From assembly GCF_023276435.1 (NCBI RefSeq), contig NZ_JALLPO010000059.1, forward strand, positions 1 through 45,459: 45,459 nucleotides of DNA. The letters run 5' to 3'. The translations under genes and the position numbers were made by a program. The notes below the pieces were generated by a model. The model had not been told where the DNA came from, did not search any database, and saw only the letters and a program-made list of their open reading frames with translations. Below are positions 30,594 to 39,402 of the stretch, piece after piece. The stretch comes from Sphaerisporangium perillae. Lineage in GTDB: Bacteria; Actinomycetota; Actinomycetes; Streptosporangiales; Streptosporangiaceae. Positions within the stretch are counted from its first letter, which is position 1. Every line of letters starts with the position of its first letter.

Positions 30594-31970
30594 ATGGCCT
30601 TCGGATGGAAGTTGCACGGCGACGGGCGCGCTCTGGCCCCCGGAGAGGTGGTCAAACCCGATGAGCGGCTGAGCTGGCCGCGCATGGTGGGGTTCGGCGC
30701 GCAGCACGTGATCGCGATGTTCGGCGCGACCTTCGTCTTCCCCCTGATCATGGGGCTGAACGCCAACCTGGCGATCATGATGTCGGGCGTCGCCACGATC
30801 CTGTTCCTGCTGATCGTGCAGGGGAAGGTCCCGAGCTACCTCGGCACGTCGGCCTCGTTCGTGGGCGGCGTGGTGGCGATCCGCGCCGCCGGCGGCGACA
30901 GCGGCACGGTCACGGGCTCGATCCTGGTGGCCGGCGTCGTGCTAGCCCTGTGCGGCGTCGCGATCCACTACCTCGGCGTGCGCGCCATCAACAAGATCTT
31001 CCCGCCGGTCGTGACCGGCGCGGTCGTCATGCTCATCGGGTTCGGCCTCGCCTACGTGGTGGCCGACGTCTACTGGCCCCAGGACCCGTGGATCGCCCTG
31101 ATCACCATGGTCGTCACCTTCGTCATCATCGTGGCGTTCAAGGGGTTCATCGGCCGCATCGGCATCCTGCTCGGCCTGGTCGCCGGCTTCCTGCTGTCCC
31201 TCGCGGCCGACAAGGTCTTCGGGAACATCACCGCCTACAACGCGGGGCTCAGCAAGGTCGACACCCATCCGCGGGTGAGCTTCCAGGGCGTCGCCGACGC
31301 CCCGTGGTTCGGCCTGCCGGACTTCCACAGGCCGAGCTTCGCCGTCTCGGCCGTCGTGCTGGTACTGCCGGCCGTGATCGCGCTCATCGCCGAGAACATC
31401 GGGCACGTCAAGGCCGTCGGCGAGATGACCGGCACCGACGTCGACCCGTACATGGGCCGGGCCATCCTCGCCGACGGCGTCGGCACGGCCGTCGCCACGG
31501 CGGTCGGCGGCTCGCCCACCACCACCTACGCCGAGAACATCGGGGTCATGGCCGCGACCCGGGTCTACTCCACGGCCGCCTACTACATCGCCGCCGTCGT
31601 GGCCATCGCGTTCGGCCTGATCCCGAAGTTCGGCGCGCTGGTCGCGGCGACGCCCGGCGGAGTGCTCGGCGGCATCACCGTCATCCTGTACGGCATGATC
31701 GGCCTGCTCGGCGCGAAGATCTGGATCGAGAACCGCGTCGACTTCTCCGACCCGGTGAACATGGTGCCGATCGGAGCGGGCATCATCCTCGCTATCGGGC
31801 CGGTGTCGCACCAGATCACCAAGGACTTCTCGCTGGCCGGCATCGCGCTCGGCACGATCGTCGTGCTCGGCGGCTACCACCTGCTGCGCGTCATCGCCAG
31901 GCGGACATCCGCTCCGGCGGACACCGGGCCGGCGCCGGCCCTGGCGGAAGGGAGCGACGGCACCGCGTGA
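30594..31970 (+). CDS. NCS2-family xanthine/uracil permease
   Basis: The 458-residue protein has about 12-14 membrane helices and the nucleobase-cation symporter-2 signatures. These include GFGAQHVIAMFGATFVFPLI near residue 27, KVPSYLGTSASFVG near 72 and the AENIGHVKAVGEMTG motif near 264. GGSPTTTYAENIGVMAATRV near 304 carries the substrate-binding Glu. The second motif is closer to uracil/UraA-type permeases (TTYAENIG), so purine or pyrimidine transport cannot be fixed. The ATG at 30594 has AAGGGG upstream. Its stop overlaps the start of the next gene by three bases, so it is the first gene of a four-gene operon importing the hydroxylase substrate. Confidence 0.93.
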   Translation: MAFGWKLHGDGRALAPGEVVKPDERLSWPRMVGFGAQHVIAMFGATFVFPLIMGLNANLAIMMSGVATILFLLIVQGKVPSYLGTSASFVGGVVAIRAAGGDSGTVTGSILVAGVVLALCGVAIHYLGVRAINKIFPPVVTGAVVMLIGFGLAYVVADVYWPQDPWIALITMVVTFVIIVAFKGFIGRIGILLGLVAGFLLSLAADKVFGNITAYNAGLSKVDTHPRVSFQGVADAPWFGLPDFHRPSFAVSAVVLVLPAVIALIAENIGHVKAVGEMTGTDVDPYMGRAILADGVGTAVATAVGGSPTTTYAENIGVMAATRVYSTAAYYIAAVVAIAFGLIPKFGALVAATPGGVLGGITVILYGMIGLLGAKIWIENRVDFSDPVNMVPIGAGIILAIGPVSHQITKDFSLAGIALGTIVVLGGYHLLRVIARRTSAPADTGPAPALAEGSDGTA

Positions 31971-32863
31971 AACCACCGGCGTTCGACTACCACGCGCCGC
32001 GCGGCCTCGGCGAGGCCCTGGAGGTCCTCGCCGGGGCGGGGCCGCACGGCAAGGTGCTGGCCGGCGGCCAGAGCCTGATCCCGCTGCTCAACATGCGGCT
32101 GGCCTCGCCGTCCCACCTGGTCGACATCAACCGCGTCGCCGAGCTGGACACCCTCGTCGTGGCGGACGGCGGGGTGCGCGTCGGCGCGCTCGCCAGGCAC
32201 GCCGCCGTGGAGCGTTCCTCCTCCGTCGCGCGCGCCCAGCCGCTGCTCCGCACCGCGCTCAAGCTGGTGGCCCACCCGGTCATCCGCAACCGCGGCACGG
32301 TCATCGGCAGCCTGGTCCACGCCGACCCCTCCGCCGAGCTGCCCGCCGTGCTGACCGTCCTTTCCGGGTCGGTGCGGCTGGCGCGGCACGGGGGCGGCGA
32401 GCGCGACGTCCCGGCCGGCGCGTTCTTCACCGGGCCGCTGGAGTCGGCCGTCGAGCCCGGCGAGCTGGCCGTCTCGGCGTTCTTCCCCTCGCTGCCTCCC
32501 CGCACCGGCAGCGCCTTCTGCGAGGTGGCGCGCAGGCACGGCGACTACGCCATGGCCGGCGCCGCCGCCGTGGTCGGACTCGACGAGGACCTGCGCATCG
32601 TCTCGGCCAAGGTGGCCTGCGTGAGCGTCGGCCCGGTGCCGGTGCTTCTGGAGATGTCCGAGGTGTGCGCCCACCGGCCCGCCGCGTCGGTCGACTGGGC
32701 GGCCGTGGCCGCGTCCGTGCGCGAGCGCATCGATCCCGAAGGGGACATTCACGCGACCGCCGCCTACCGGCGGCACCTGACCGGGGTGCTGGCCGAGCGG
32801 GCGCTGCGGATCGCCGCCCAGGAGGCCGCGGGCGAGCAGGGGAGGGAGGGCCTGGATGGCTGA
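31967..32863 (+). CDS. FAD subunit of a molybdenum hydroxylase (xanthine dehydrogenase/CoxM family)
   Basis: The GTG at 31967 overlaps the permease stop, giving 298 residues. The FAD domain motifs are clear: KVLAGGQSLIPLLNMRLASP near residue 25 and the second loop RNRGTVIGSLVHADPSAELP near 108. The CO_deh_flav C-terminal domain with RRHGDYAMAGAAAVV follows near 192. This subunit passes electrons from the Fe-S clusters to NAD or quinone. It is cotranscribed with the Fe-S and Mo subunits, with an 8-base overlap to the next gene. The order FAD, Fe-S, Mo is typical of bacterial heterotrimeric enzymes. Confidence 0.92.
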   Translation: MKPPAFDYHAPRGLGEALEVLAGAGPHGKVLAGGQSLIPLLNMRLASPSHLVDINRVAELDTLVVADGGVRVGALARHAAVERSSSVARAQPLLRTALKLVAHPVIRNRGTVIGSLVHADPSAELPAVLTVLSGSVRLARHGGGERDVPAGAFFTGPLESAVEPGELAVSAFFPSLPPRTGSAFCEVARRHGDYAMAGAAAVVGLDEDLRIVSAKVACVSVGPVPVLLEMSEVCAHRPAASVDWAAVAASVRERIDPEGDIHATAAYRRHLTGVLAERALRIAAQEAAGEQGREGLDG

Positions 32864-33344
32864 GACGCTGCACGAGATCTCGCTGACGGTCAACGGGGTC
32901 GTGCGCGAGGTGAAGGTGCCGGGACGGCGGCTGCTGTCGGACTGCCTGCGCCACGAGCTCGGCCTGACCGGCACGCATGTGGGCTGCGAGCACGGCGTCT
33001 GTGGCTGCTGCACGGTGCTGCTGGACGGCGACCCGGTGCGCTCCTGCCTGACCTTCGCGGTGTCGGTGGACGGGCACGAGATCACCACCGTGGAGGGGCT
33101 GAGCGGGCCGGACGGGTCGCTGTCGCCGGTGCAGCGCGCCTTCTCCGAGTGCCACGCGCTGCAGTGCGGCTTCTGCACCCCGGGGTTCCTGTGCACGGTC
33201 ACCGCGCTGCTGCGCGACAACCCCACGCCGGCCGACGATGAGGTGGTCGAGGGCATCTCGGGCAACCTGTGCCGCTGCACCGGCTACCAGAACATCGTCA
33301 AGGCGGTACACCGCGCGGCCGAGCTGATGGGTGATGAGGCGTGA
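32856..33344 (+). CDS. 2Fe-2S subunit of a molybdenum hydroxylase
   Basis: The 162-residue protein has two [2Fe-2S] sites. The plant-type N-terminal site is CEHGVCGCCTVLLDG plus a Cys in RSCLTF. The second, helical site is QCGFCTPGFLC and GNLCRCTGYQNIV. All ligand Cys are present. It carries electrons from the Mo site to FAD. It overlaps the preceding gene by eight bases and the Mo-subunit gene by four, so the three subunits are translationally coupled. Confidence 0.95.
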   Translation: MAETLHEISLTVNGVVREVKVPGRRLLSDCLRHELGLTGTHVGCEHGVCGCCTVLLDGDPVRSCLTFAVSVDGHEITTVEGLSGPDGSLSPVQRAFSECHALQCGFCTPGFLCTVTALLRDNPTPADDEVVEGISGNLCRCTGYQNIVKAVHRAAELMGDEA

Positions 33345-35734
33345 CGACGAAGCTCTTCGGCGAGCCGGTCCAGCGAAGGGAGGACCGGCGGCTGATCACC
33401 GGGCAGGGCCGTTACCTCGACGACCTCGGCCAGGGCGCGCTCGCCGCCGCCTTCGTCCGCTCGCCGCACGCGCACGCCCGCATCCGCGACATCGACGTGT
33501 CGGCGGCGCTGGACGTGGACGGCCTGGTCGCCATCTACACCTGGGAGGACCTGCCCGAACGGGTCCGCGACCCGCTGCCCCTGCTGATCCCGCATCCGGC
33601 GCTCACCCACGGGCGCACCGCCTACCCGCTGGCGAGGGACGTCGTCCGGCACGTCGGCGAGCCGGTGGTCATGGTCGTCGCCCGCGACCGCTACCTGGCC
33701 GAGGACGCCGCGGGCCTCATCGAGGTCGGCTACGAGTTCCTCAAGCCGGTCGTGGGCATCGAGGAGGCGGCCAACGGCGTCCACCTCGTCCACGAGGACG
33801 TCCCCGGCAACGTGGGGGCCCACCTGGTCCAGGAGGTGCCGTCCGCGCAGGGGCTGGGGGCACGCGAGGCGATCGACGCCGCGCCGCACGTGCTGTCGTT
33901 CCGCCTGGACTTCGAGCGCAGCGCGTCCATGCCGCTGGAGGGGCGCGGCGTGTACGCCCGGTGGGACGCCGACGACGCGTCCCTGCGCGTCTACAGCTCG
34001 ACCCAGACCTCGACGAGCGTGCGCATGGCGATCGCCGCCAAGCTCGCCCTGCCGCTGCCGTCGGTCGAGGTGATCGCCCCCGACGTGGGCGGCGGGTTCG
34101 GCGTGAAGATCGTCCACCCCTGGCCGGAGGAGGTGCTGGTCCCCTGGGCGGCGATGCTGCTCGGCCGGGAGGTCAAGTGGACCGAGGACCGCCGCGAGCA
34201 CTTCATCTCCTCGGCCCACGAGCGCGGCCAGGTGCAGCACGTGCGCGTCGGCTTCGACGGCGAGGGGCGGGTGCTCGGCCTGGACGTGACGATCCTGCAC
34301 GACCACGGCGCCTACACGCCGTACGGCATCATCGTGCCGATCATCACCGCGACCCAGCTGCTCGGGCCCTACCGCATCGGCGCCTACCGCGTGGAGTTCT
34401 CCTCCATCTACACCAACACGGTGCAGGTCACGCCCTACCGCGGCGCCGGGCGCCCGCAGGGGGTGTTCTGCATGGAGCGCACCATGGACCGCATCGCGGC
34501 CCACCTCGGCCTGGACCGCACGGCGGTGCGCGCGGCCAACTTCATCCAGCCCGGCGAGTTCCCCTACGACCAGGGCCTGATCTTCCAGGACGGCCGTCCG
34601 CTGATCTACGACAGCGGCGACTACCCCGAGTCCCTGCGGATGCTCAAGGAGCTGATCGGCTGGGACGGCTTCCCCGCGATGAAGGCCGAGGCCGCCGAGC
34701 GGGGCCGGCGGCTCGGCATCGGCATCGGCTGCTACGTGGAGGGCACCGGCGTGGGCCCGTACGAGGGCGGCCACGTGCAGGTGACCTCCGACGGGCGCGT
34801 CCACGTCTCGACCGGCCTCACCTCCCAGGGCCAGGGGCATGAGACGGTGTTCGCGCAGATCGCCGCCACCGAGCTGGGCGTGCCGCTGGAGAAGGTGTCG
34901 GTGGTGACCGGCGACACGCGGCGCTTCGGCTACGCCGTCGGCACGTTCGCCTCGCGGGCCGCCGTGATGAGCGGCAACGCGATCGCCCTGGCCTGCCGCA
35001 AGGTGCGCGACAAGGCGCTGCGCATCGCCGCGGAGGCGCTGGAGGCCGATCCGCGCGACCTCGAGATCGAGGACGGCGTGGTGCGGGTGGCCGGCCACCC
35101 GGGCGCCTCCATCCCGCTGGCGACGGTGGCCGTGCTGTCCAACCCGCTGCGGTACGCCTTCGACGAGGAGGCCCAGCGGGCCACACAGTTCTCCGGGGCC
35201 GCCTCGATGGACCGGCCGCCGGTCCAGGAGGGGGAGGAGCCGGGGCTGGAGGGGCGCGACTACTACTCCCCGATCCGCTCGACGTTCGCCTCCGGGATGC
35301 ACGCCGCCATCGTCGAGACCGACCCGGACACCGCCGAGATCCACATCCTGCGGTACGCCGTCGTCCACGACTGCGGCAGGCTCATCAACCCCATGATCGT
35401 CGAAGGCCAGATCCACGGCGGCGTGGCCCAGGGCGTCGGCGGGGCGCTGTACGAGCGCATGGTCTACGACGCGCACGGGCAGCTGCTCAACGCCTCGTTC
35501 ATGGACTTCCTGATGCCCTACGCCACGGAGGTGCCGTTCATCGAGACCGCCCACCTGGAGACGCCCTCGCCGCTGAACCCCCTTGGGATCAAGGGCGCGG
35601 GCGAGGCCGGGGTGATCCCGGTGTCGGCGGTGATCGCCTCGGCGATCGAGGACGCCGAGGGCATCACCATCGAGCGGATGCCCATCTCCCCTTCGGAGCT
35701 GCACGAACTGCGGAGCCGCACGGCGTCGCCGTGA
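33341..35734 (+). CDS. Molybdopterin-binding catalytic subunit of a xanthine dehydrogenase-family hydroxylase
   Basis: This 797-residue large subunit starts with GTG overlapping the previous stop. It begins GEPVQRREDRRLITGQGRYL, as in CoxL/XDH-type subunits. DVGGGFGVKI near residue 248 contacts the cofactor, as does PYRGAGRPQG near 366. TGLTSQGQGHETVFAQIAA lies near 492, and the base Glu of GIKGAGEAGV near 752 is present. It lacks the AYxCSFR loop of true CO dehydrogenase, so it is not a CO oxidiser. Genome context points to xanthine, hypoxanthine or another N-heterocycle, given the permease and the ureide genes. A strong terminator follows. Confidence 0.93.
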   Translation: MTTKLFGEPVQRREDRRLITGQGRYLDDLGQGALAAAFVRSPHAHARIRDIDVSAALDVDGLVAIYTWEDLPERVRDPLPLLIPHPALTHGRTAYPLARDVVRHVGEPVVMVVARDRYLAEDAAGLIEVGYEFLKPVVGIEEAANGVHLVHEDVPGNVGAHLVQEVPSAQGLGAREAIDAAPHVLSFRLDFERSASMPLEGRGVYARWDADDASLRVYSSTQTSTSVRMAIAAKLALPLPSVEVIAPDVGGGFGVKIVHPWPEEVLVPWAAMLLGREVKWTEDRREHFISSAHERGQVQHVRVGFDGEGRVLGLDVTILHDHGAYTPYGIIVPIITATQLLGPYRIGAYRVEFSSIYTNTVQVTPYRGAGRPQGVFCMERTMDRIAAHLGLDRTAVRAANFIQPGEFPYDQGLIFQDGRPLIYDSGDYPESLRMLKELIGWDGFPAMKAEAAERGRRLGIGIGCYVEGTGVGPYEGGHVQVTSDGRVHVSTGLTSQGQGHETVFAQIAATELGVPLEKVSVVTGDTRRFGYAVGTFASRAAVMSGNAIALACRKVRDKALRIAAEALEADPRDLEIEDGVVRVAGHPGASIPLATVAVLSNPLRYAFDEEAQRATQFSGAASMDRPPVQEGEEPGLEGRDYYSPIRSTFASGMHAAIVETDPDTAEIHILRYAVVHDCGRLINPMIVEGQIHGGVAQGVGGALYERMVYDAHGQLLNASFMDFLMPYATEVPFIETAHLETPSPLNPLGIKGAGEAGVIPVSAVIASAIEDAEGITIERMPISPSELHELRSRTASP

Positions 35735-35757
35735 TCGCGCCGGGCGCGTTCAGGCCG

Positions 35758-35789
35758 TGAGGGCGGGGACCGCGTGGTCCCCGCCCTCA
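35758..35789. terminator. Terminator between the Mo-hydroxylase operon and cydB
   Basis: TGAGGGCGGGGACC (35758-35771) and GGTCCCCGCCCTCA (35776-35789) form a perfect 14-base stem with a GCGT loop. It lies between convergent genes and can serve both. Confidence 0.75.
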
Positions 35790-35802
35790 GGTGCGTCCGG
35801 CG

Positions 35803-36732
35803 TCAGGCCGTGACGCGCCTGCGGAAGACCCAGTACGTCCACCCCTGGTAGGCCAGGACGAACGGCAGCGCGATCAGCCCGATCCACGTCATGACGCCGA
35901 GCGTGTACGGGCCGGAGGCGGCCTCGGCCACGGTCAGGCCAGGGAGCGGCTCGCGCCACAGCGTTCCGAACAGCGTGCCGGTGACCAGCACGATCGACGC
36001 GGCGGTCGCGGTGAACGCCCATCCCTCGCGGCGGCGCCAGATCAGCGCGACGGCGGAGGCGAGAGCGATCATGGCGGCCAGCGCGGCCAGCCACAGCACC
36101 GGGTGGGAGGTCCAGGCGGCGTTCGCCGCCCCCGCCCCCGGCAGCGCGGGAAGCGCGACGATGGCGACGGGCAGGGCGGCGACCGACACGGCGAGCGCGG
36201 TGTGGCGGGCCCTGGCGCGCAGCGGGCCGGTGGTCTTCAGCGCGACGAACACCGCGCCGTGCACGACGGCCAGGGTCAGCGAGAGCGCCCCGCCGAGCAC
36301 GGTCGCCGCCATGGTGCCGTACAGCAGGTTGCCGAAGATCGCGCCCCACAGGAACGCGGTCAGCACGCTGCCGGCCACGATGCCCGCGTCGCACAGCGCG
36401 CGCTCCCTGCCCTCGACCTTGCCGCGCCACTCCAGGGCGACGCCGCGCACGATTAGGCCGGCCAGCACCATGACCAGCGGCAGGTAGAAGCCGCTGAGCA
36501 GGCGCGCGTACCAGGCGGGGAAGGCCGCGAACATGGCGCCGACGGCCGTGATCAGCCACACCTCGTTGCCGTCCCAGACCGGTCCGATCGTCGCGAGCAT
36601 CTGCCGGCGCTCGCCCTCGCCGCGGGACAGGACGGGGAGCAGCGCGCCGACGCCGAAGTCGAAGCCCTCAAGGACGAAGTAGCCGGTCCACAGGAACGCG
36701 ATGACCAGGAACCAGAAGGTGGTGAGTTCCAT
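35803..36732 (-). CDS. cydB: Cytochrome bd ubiquinol oxidase subunit II
   Basis: The 309-residue membrane protein has about eight helices. The N-terminal FWFLVIAFLWTGYFVLEGFD then FGVGALLP is the CydB signature. GPVWDGNEVWLI near residue 50 and AFPAWYARLLSGFYLPL near 69 are highly conserved. It pairs with CydA to reduce O2 to water with high affinity. The ATG has AGGAGATCGCC before it and lies nine bases after the cydA stop, in one operon. No cydD or cydC follows, so the ABC transporter needed for haem loading is elsewhere or absent here. Confidence 0.96.
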   Translation of the reverse strand: MELTTFWFLVIAFLWTGYFVLEGFDFGVGALLPVLSRGEGERRQMLATIGPVWDGNEVWLITAVGAMFAAFPAWYARLLSGFYLPLVMVLAGLIVRGVALEWRGKVEGRERALCDAGIVAGSVLTAFLWGAIFGNLLYGTMAATVLGGALSLTLAVVHGAVFVALKTTGPLRARARHTALAVSVAALPVAIVALPALPGAGAANAAWTSHPVLWLAALAAMIALASAVALIWRRREGWAFTATAASIVLVTGTLFGTLWREPLPGLTVAEAASGPYTLGVMTWIGLIALPFVLAYQGWTYWVFRRRVTA

Positions 36733-36741
36733 GGCGATCTC

Positions 36742-38196
36742 CTAATACATCAAGGTGGGCGCCAGGCGCGCCGCCTGGGCGTCGATGTCGTCCGGCAGGC
36801 GAGGTTCGAGCGGCGTCTCGACGGGCTCGGGTCCCGCCTTGACGTACCGGACCAGCAGCCTCGCCTCGGCGATCGCGAGCACGCCGTAGAGCGCCGTGAA
36901 GATCGCCAGGGAGATCGCGACCTCGCTGAGGGAGACCCCGGGGGACACGCTCGCCGCCGTGAGCAACTCGCCCTGGACGGTCCAGGGCTGCCGCCCGATC
37001 TCGCTGAGCAGCCATCCGGCGATCATCGCGAGGGTCGGCAGTGGCAGCGCCAGCAGGCAGATCCTGGCGAACCATTCCGGCGCCGGGCGGCGGCGCCGGG
37101 TCAGCCAGAGCCCGAGGAGCGACAGGCCCACCGTGGAGAGCCCGAATCCGGTCATGACGCGGAACGACCAGTAGACGACCGGGAGGTTCGGCACGTAGTC
37201 CCCGGGGCCGAATCGCTGCTCGTACCGCCGCTGGATGTCGTCGATGCCCTGCACTTCGGCGCCGGGGTCGTGCGCGGCCAGCAGGCTGAGCATGTTCGGC
37301 ACCTCGATGCCCGGCACGGGGGAGAACGGCGCCCCCTTCTCGTCGTGCCGGAGCCCTTCGGCGGCCGCCAGCTTCATCGGCTGCTGCTCGCGCAGGTACT
37401 GCCCGGACAGGTCGCCGCTGCCCGCGACGACCGCGCCGGCGATGGCGGTCATGACGAGCGCGGCCCGCAGGCTGCTCCGCCACATGGCGGGGTCGCCGGT
37501 GAGGCGGGCGGCCACCCGCCCGCGCGCCGCCCGGGTGAACGGGACGGTCGCGTCCGCGTCGGCGGCCATGCGCCGCTCCCGCGTGATCCGGTAGCCGCTC
37601 ACCGCGATGACGAACCCGCCGGCGATGACGAAGGAGGCCGCGATCACGTGCGGGACCTGCGCGAGGGCCGTGGAGTTGGTCAGGACCGCCCACAGGTCGG
37701 TCATCCGGGCCCGGCCGTCGACCACCTCGTAGCCCACCGGGTGCTTCATCCAGGCGTTCGCCGCGAGGATGAAGTACGCCGACAGGTTCGAGCCGATGGT
37801 GGCGGCCCAGATGCACGCCAGGTGGATCCGCTTCGGCAGCCGGTCCCAGCCGAAGATCCACAATCCGAGGAACGTGGACTCCAGGAAGAAGGCGAGCAGC
37901 GCCTCCATGGCGAGCGGGGCGCCGAACACGTCTCCGACGAAGGTGGAGTACTCACTCCAGTTCATCCCGAACTGGAACTCCTGGACGAGGCCCGTGACCA
38001 CGCCCATCGCGAAGTTGATCAGGAAGAGCTTGCCGAAGAACTTCGTGAGCCTGAGGTAGTGCTCCTTGCCGGTGCGGTGCCAGGCCGTCTGCAGGCCGGC
38101 GACGAAGATCCCCAGGCCGATCGTCAGGGGTACGAAGAGAAAGTGGTACACGGTGGTGACCCCGAACTGCCACCGCGCCAGGTCCAGTGCGTCCAT
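36742..38196 (-). CDS. cydA: Cytochrome bd ubiquinol oxidase subunit I
   Basis: The 484-residue protein has the CydA pattern: RWQFGVTTVYHFLFVPLTIG at the start, with the haem b595 His, and WSEYSTFVGDVFGAPLAMEA near residue 81. STALAQVPHVIAASFVIAGG near 174 carries the haem b558 His, and SEIGRQPWTVQG near 400 completes the set. The quinol loop is the short form typical of actinobacteria. The ATG has GAGGGG upstream. A dense palindrome array covers the 5' region at 38219-38267 and should control the operon. Cytochrome bd supports respiration under low oxygen or when the bc1-aa3 branch is blocked. Confidence 0.97.
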   Translation of the reverse strand: MDALDLARWQFGVTTVYHFLFVPLTIGLGIFVAGLQTAWHRTGKEHYLRLTKFFGKLFLINFAMGVVTGLVQEFQFGMNWSEYSTFVGDVFGAPLAMEALLAFFLESTFLGLWIFGWDRLPKRIHLACIWAATIGSNLSAYFILAANAWMKHPVGYEVVDGRARMTDLWAVLTNSTALAQVPHVIAASFVIAGGFVIAVSGYRITRERRMAADADATVPFTRAARGRVAARLTGDPAMWRSSLRAALVMTAIAGAVVAGSGDLSGQYLREQQPMKLAAAEGLRHDEKGAPFSPVPGIEVPNMLSLLAAHDPGAEVQGIDDIQRRYEQRFGPGDYVPNLPVVYWSFRVMTGFGLSTVGLSLLGLWLTRRRRPAPEWFARICLLALPLPTLAMIAGWLLSEIGRQPWTVQGELLTAASVSPGVSLSEVAISLAIFTALYGVLAIAEARLLVRYVKAGPEPVETPLEPRLPDDIDAQAARLAPTLMY

Positions 38197-38218
38197 GTGC
38201 CCCTCACGGATCCAAGAA

Positions 38219-38267
38219 GCTCTACCGCCTGTAGTTCTACTTCTAGTAGTACTACAGCTTGTAGAGC
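38219..38267 (-). promoter_or_regulatory. Operator array upstream of cydA
   Basis: Three 13-base units CTAC-N5-GTAG occur at 38222-38234, 38237-38249 and 38252-38264, exactly 15 bases apart. The whole 49-base block is also a near-perfect palindrome centred at 38243, with one mismatch in the 13-base inner arms and a perfect outer GCTCTAC/GTAGAGC pair. The half-site resembles the TACTACA/TGTAGTA elements of BlaI/MecI/CopY-type repressors, but the inner spacing differs. TTGCTC on the minus strand at 38262-38267 may be the -35 box. Confidence 0.7.
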
Positions 38268-38359
38268 AAACGAGGAGCGGAAGGTGCCCTGCGTACTGCG
38301 ATCTTCGTCACACCCCCCGCTCGCCGCCAGGCCCCCCGGCGACGCGTCCAATGATCCGT

Positions 38360-38377
38360 CCCCGGGCCCGCCCGGGG
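38360..38377 (-). terminator. Terminator after the deacetylase gene
   Basis: CCCCGGG (38360-38366) and CCCGGGG (38371-38377) form a 7-base stem with a 4-base loop, directly after the stop codon on the minus strand. Confidence 0.5.
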
Positions 38378-38379
38378 CG

Positions 38380-39378
38380 TCACCCCACCGGCGGATTCCC
38401 GGGTACGCCGCCCGATGGAGCGGGAAGGCGCACTCCGCCCGCCCTGAGGTAGGCGGAGAGGTCGCCCAGCGCGAACCCGCGCCGCTCGATCTTGTCGAGC
38501 AGGATGCGGAAATCCCTGGCCAGATGGGCGCGGAAGTGCAGGAGCAGGATGTCTCCGGGATGCAGCCGCTTGTCCGGCGTCTGGTAGGAGATCTTCCCGC
38601 CCGGCTGCACGCTGGCCGTCCACAGGAGTACGGCCGACAGGCCGCACCCCTTGGCGACCCGGAGGGTGGTGCCGGTGTAGTTGCCGAACGGCGGCCGGAA
38701 CAGCACCGGCCTGCGCCCGATCTCCCTGGCGATGACCTTGGCGGAGCCGCAGATCTCGTGCTTCTGGGCGTCCGGCCCGAGCCGCCAGAGGTTCGCGTGG
38801 GTGAGCGTGTGGTCCTCGATCGGCGCGCCCGCGTCGCGCAGCTCACGGAAGTAGGACCACTTGCCCGCGCCCACGTACCGTCCGCCGGCCGCCGTGGGAT
38901 CGGGGACGCCCCGGGCCTCCACCGCGTCGCGCGTCGCGAACACGGTGATCGGGACGGCGCGCTCTCTGACCAGCCGGACGAACCCGGGGTCCTGCTCCCA
39001 GCCGTCGTCGATGGTGAGGAACACGACCTTGCGCTTCGTCGCGATCGCGCTCACCACCGGCAGCGCCTCACCGGCCCGTGCCCGGATCCGGCCGACCTCC
39101 CCTGGCCTGGGCAGCGCGCCGGCGGGCCCGCCCGGCGCGGCGCTCGCGGTCGGGGCGGCGCTAACGGACGGGGCGGCGCTCGCGGTCGGGACGGCGCTAA
39201 CGGTCGGTGCGGCGCTCCCGGTCGCGGCGTTCGCGTGCGGCGGGGACGGGGGGACGGCCGGGGGCCGGTCCGGGAACGCCGTGCCGCTCGCCGAGCAGAT
39301 AGCGACCAGTACGAGGCCGATGACCGTGCTTGACACCTTTCGTCCCCAGATCATGGTCAGCCATCTTGCCATCGGCAT
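38380..39378 (-). CDS. Secreted or membrane-anchored polysaccharide deacetylase (NodB homology)
   Basis: From the ATG at 39378 the product has 332 residues; starts at 39393 and 39354 are also possible. A hydrophobic signal segment (VIGLVLVAICSASGTAF) is followed by an Ala/Ser/Pro/Thr-rich linker with a repeated SAAPTxSA unit (residues about 50-85). The NodB domain has FLTIDDGWEQ with the metal Asp pair, EDHTLTHANL with the two His ligands, RPPFGNYT, and LLLHFRAH near the end. All key residues are present, so it should deacetylate a cell-wall or extracellular glycan. It lies 24 bases after the AfsR-like gene on the same strand and may be cotranscribed. Confidence 0.9.
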   Translation of the reverse strand: MPMARWLTMIWGRKVSSTVIGLVLVAICSASGTAFPDRPPAVPPSPPHANAATGSAAPTVSAVPTASAAPSVSAAPTASAAPGGPAGALPRPGEVGRIRARAGEALPVVSAIATKRKVVFLTIDDGWEQDPGFVRLVRERAVPITVFATRDAVEARGVPDPTAAGGRYVGAGKWSYFRELRDAGAPIEDHTLTHANLWRLGPDAQKHEICGSAKVIAREIGRRPVLFRPPFGNYTGTTLRVAKGCGLSAVLLWTASVQPGGKISYQTPDKRLHPGDILLLHFRAHLARDFRILLDKIERRGFALGDLSAYLRAGGVRLPAPSGGVPGNPPVG

Positions 39379-39402
39379 GATCCCGCACCGCAAGCTCCGC
39401 GA

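Noticed and set aside
33284..35704. 806-residue minus-strand frame opposite the Mo subunit
   Set aside because: It is an antisense shadow rich in His, Arg and Gly; the plus-strand enzyme motifs are complete.
31967..35734. Carbon monoxide dehydrogenase operon
   Set aside because: The Mo subunit lacks the AYxCSFR loop of CoxL and sits with a nucleobase permease and PucR.
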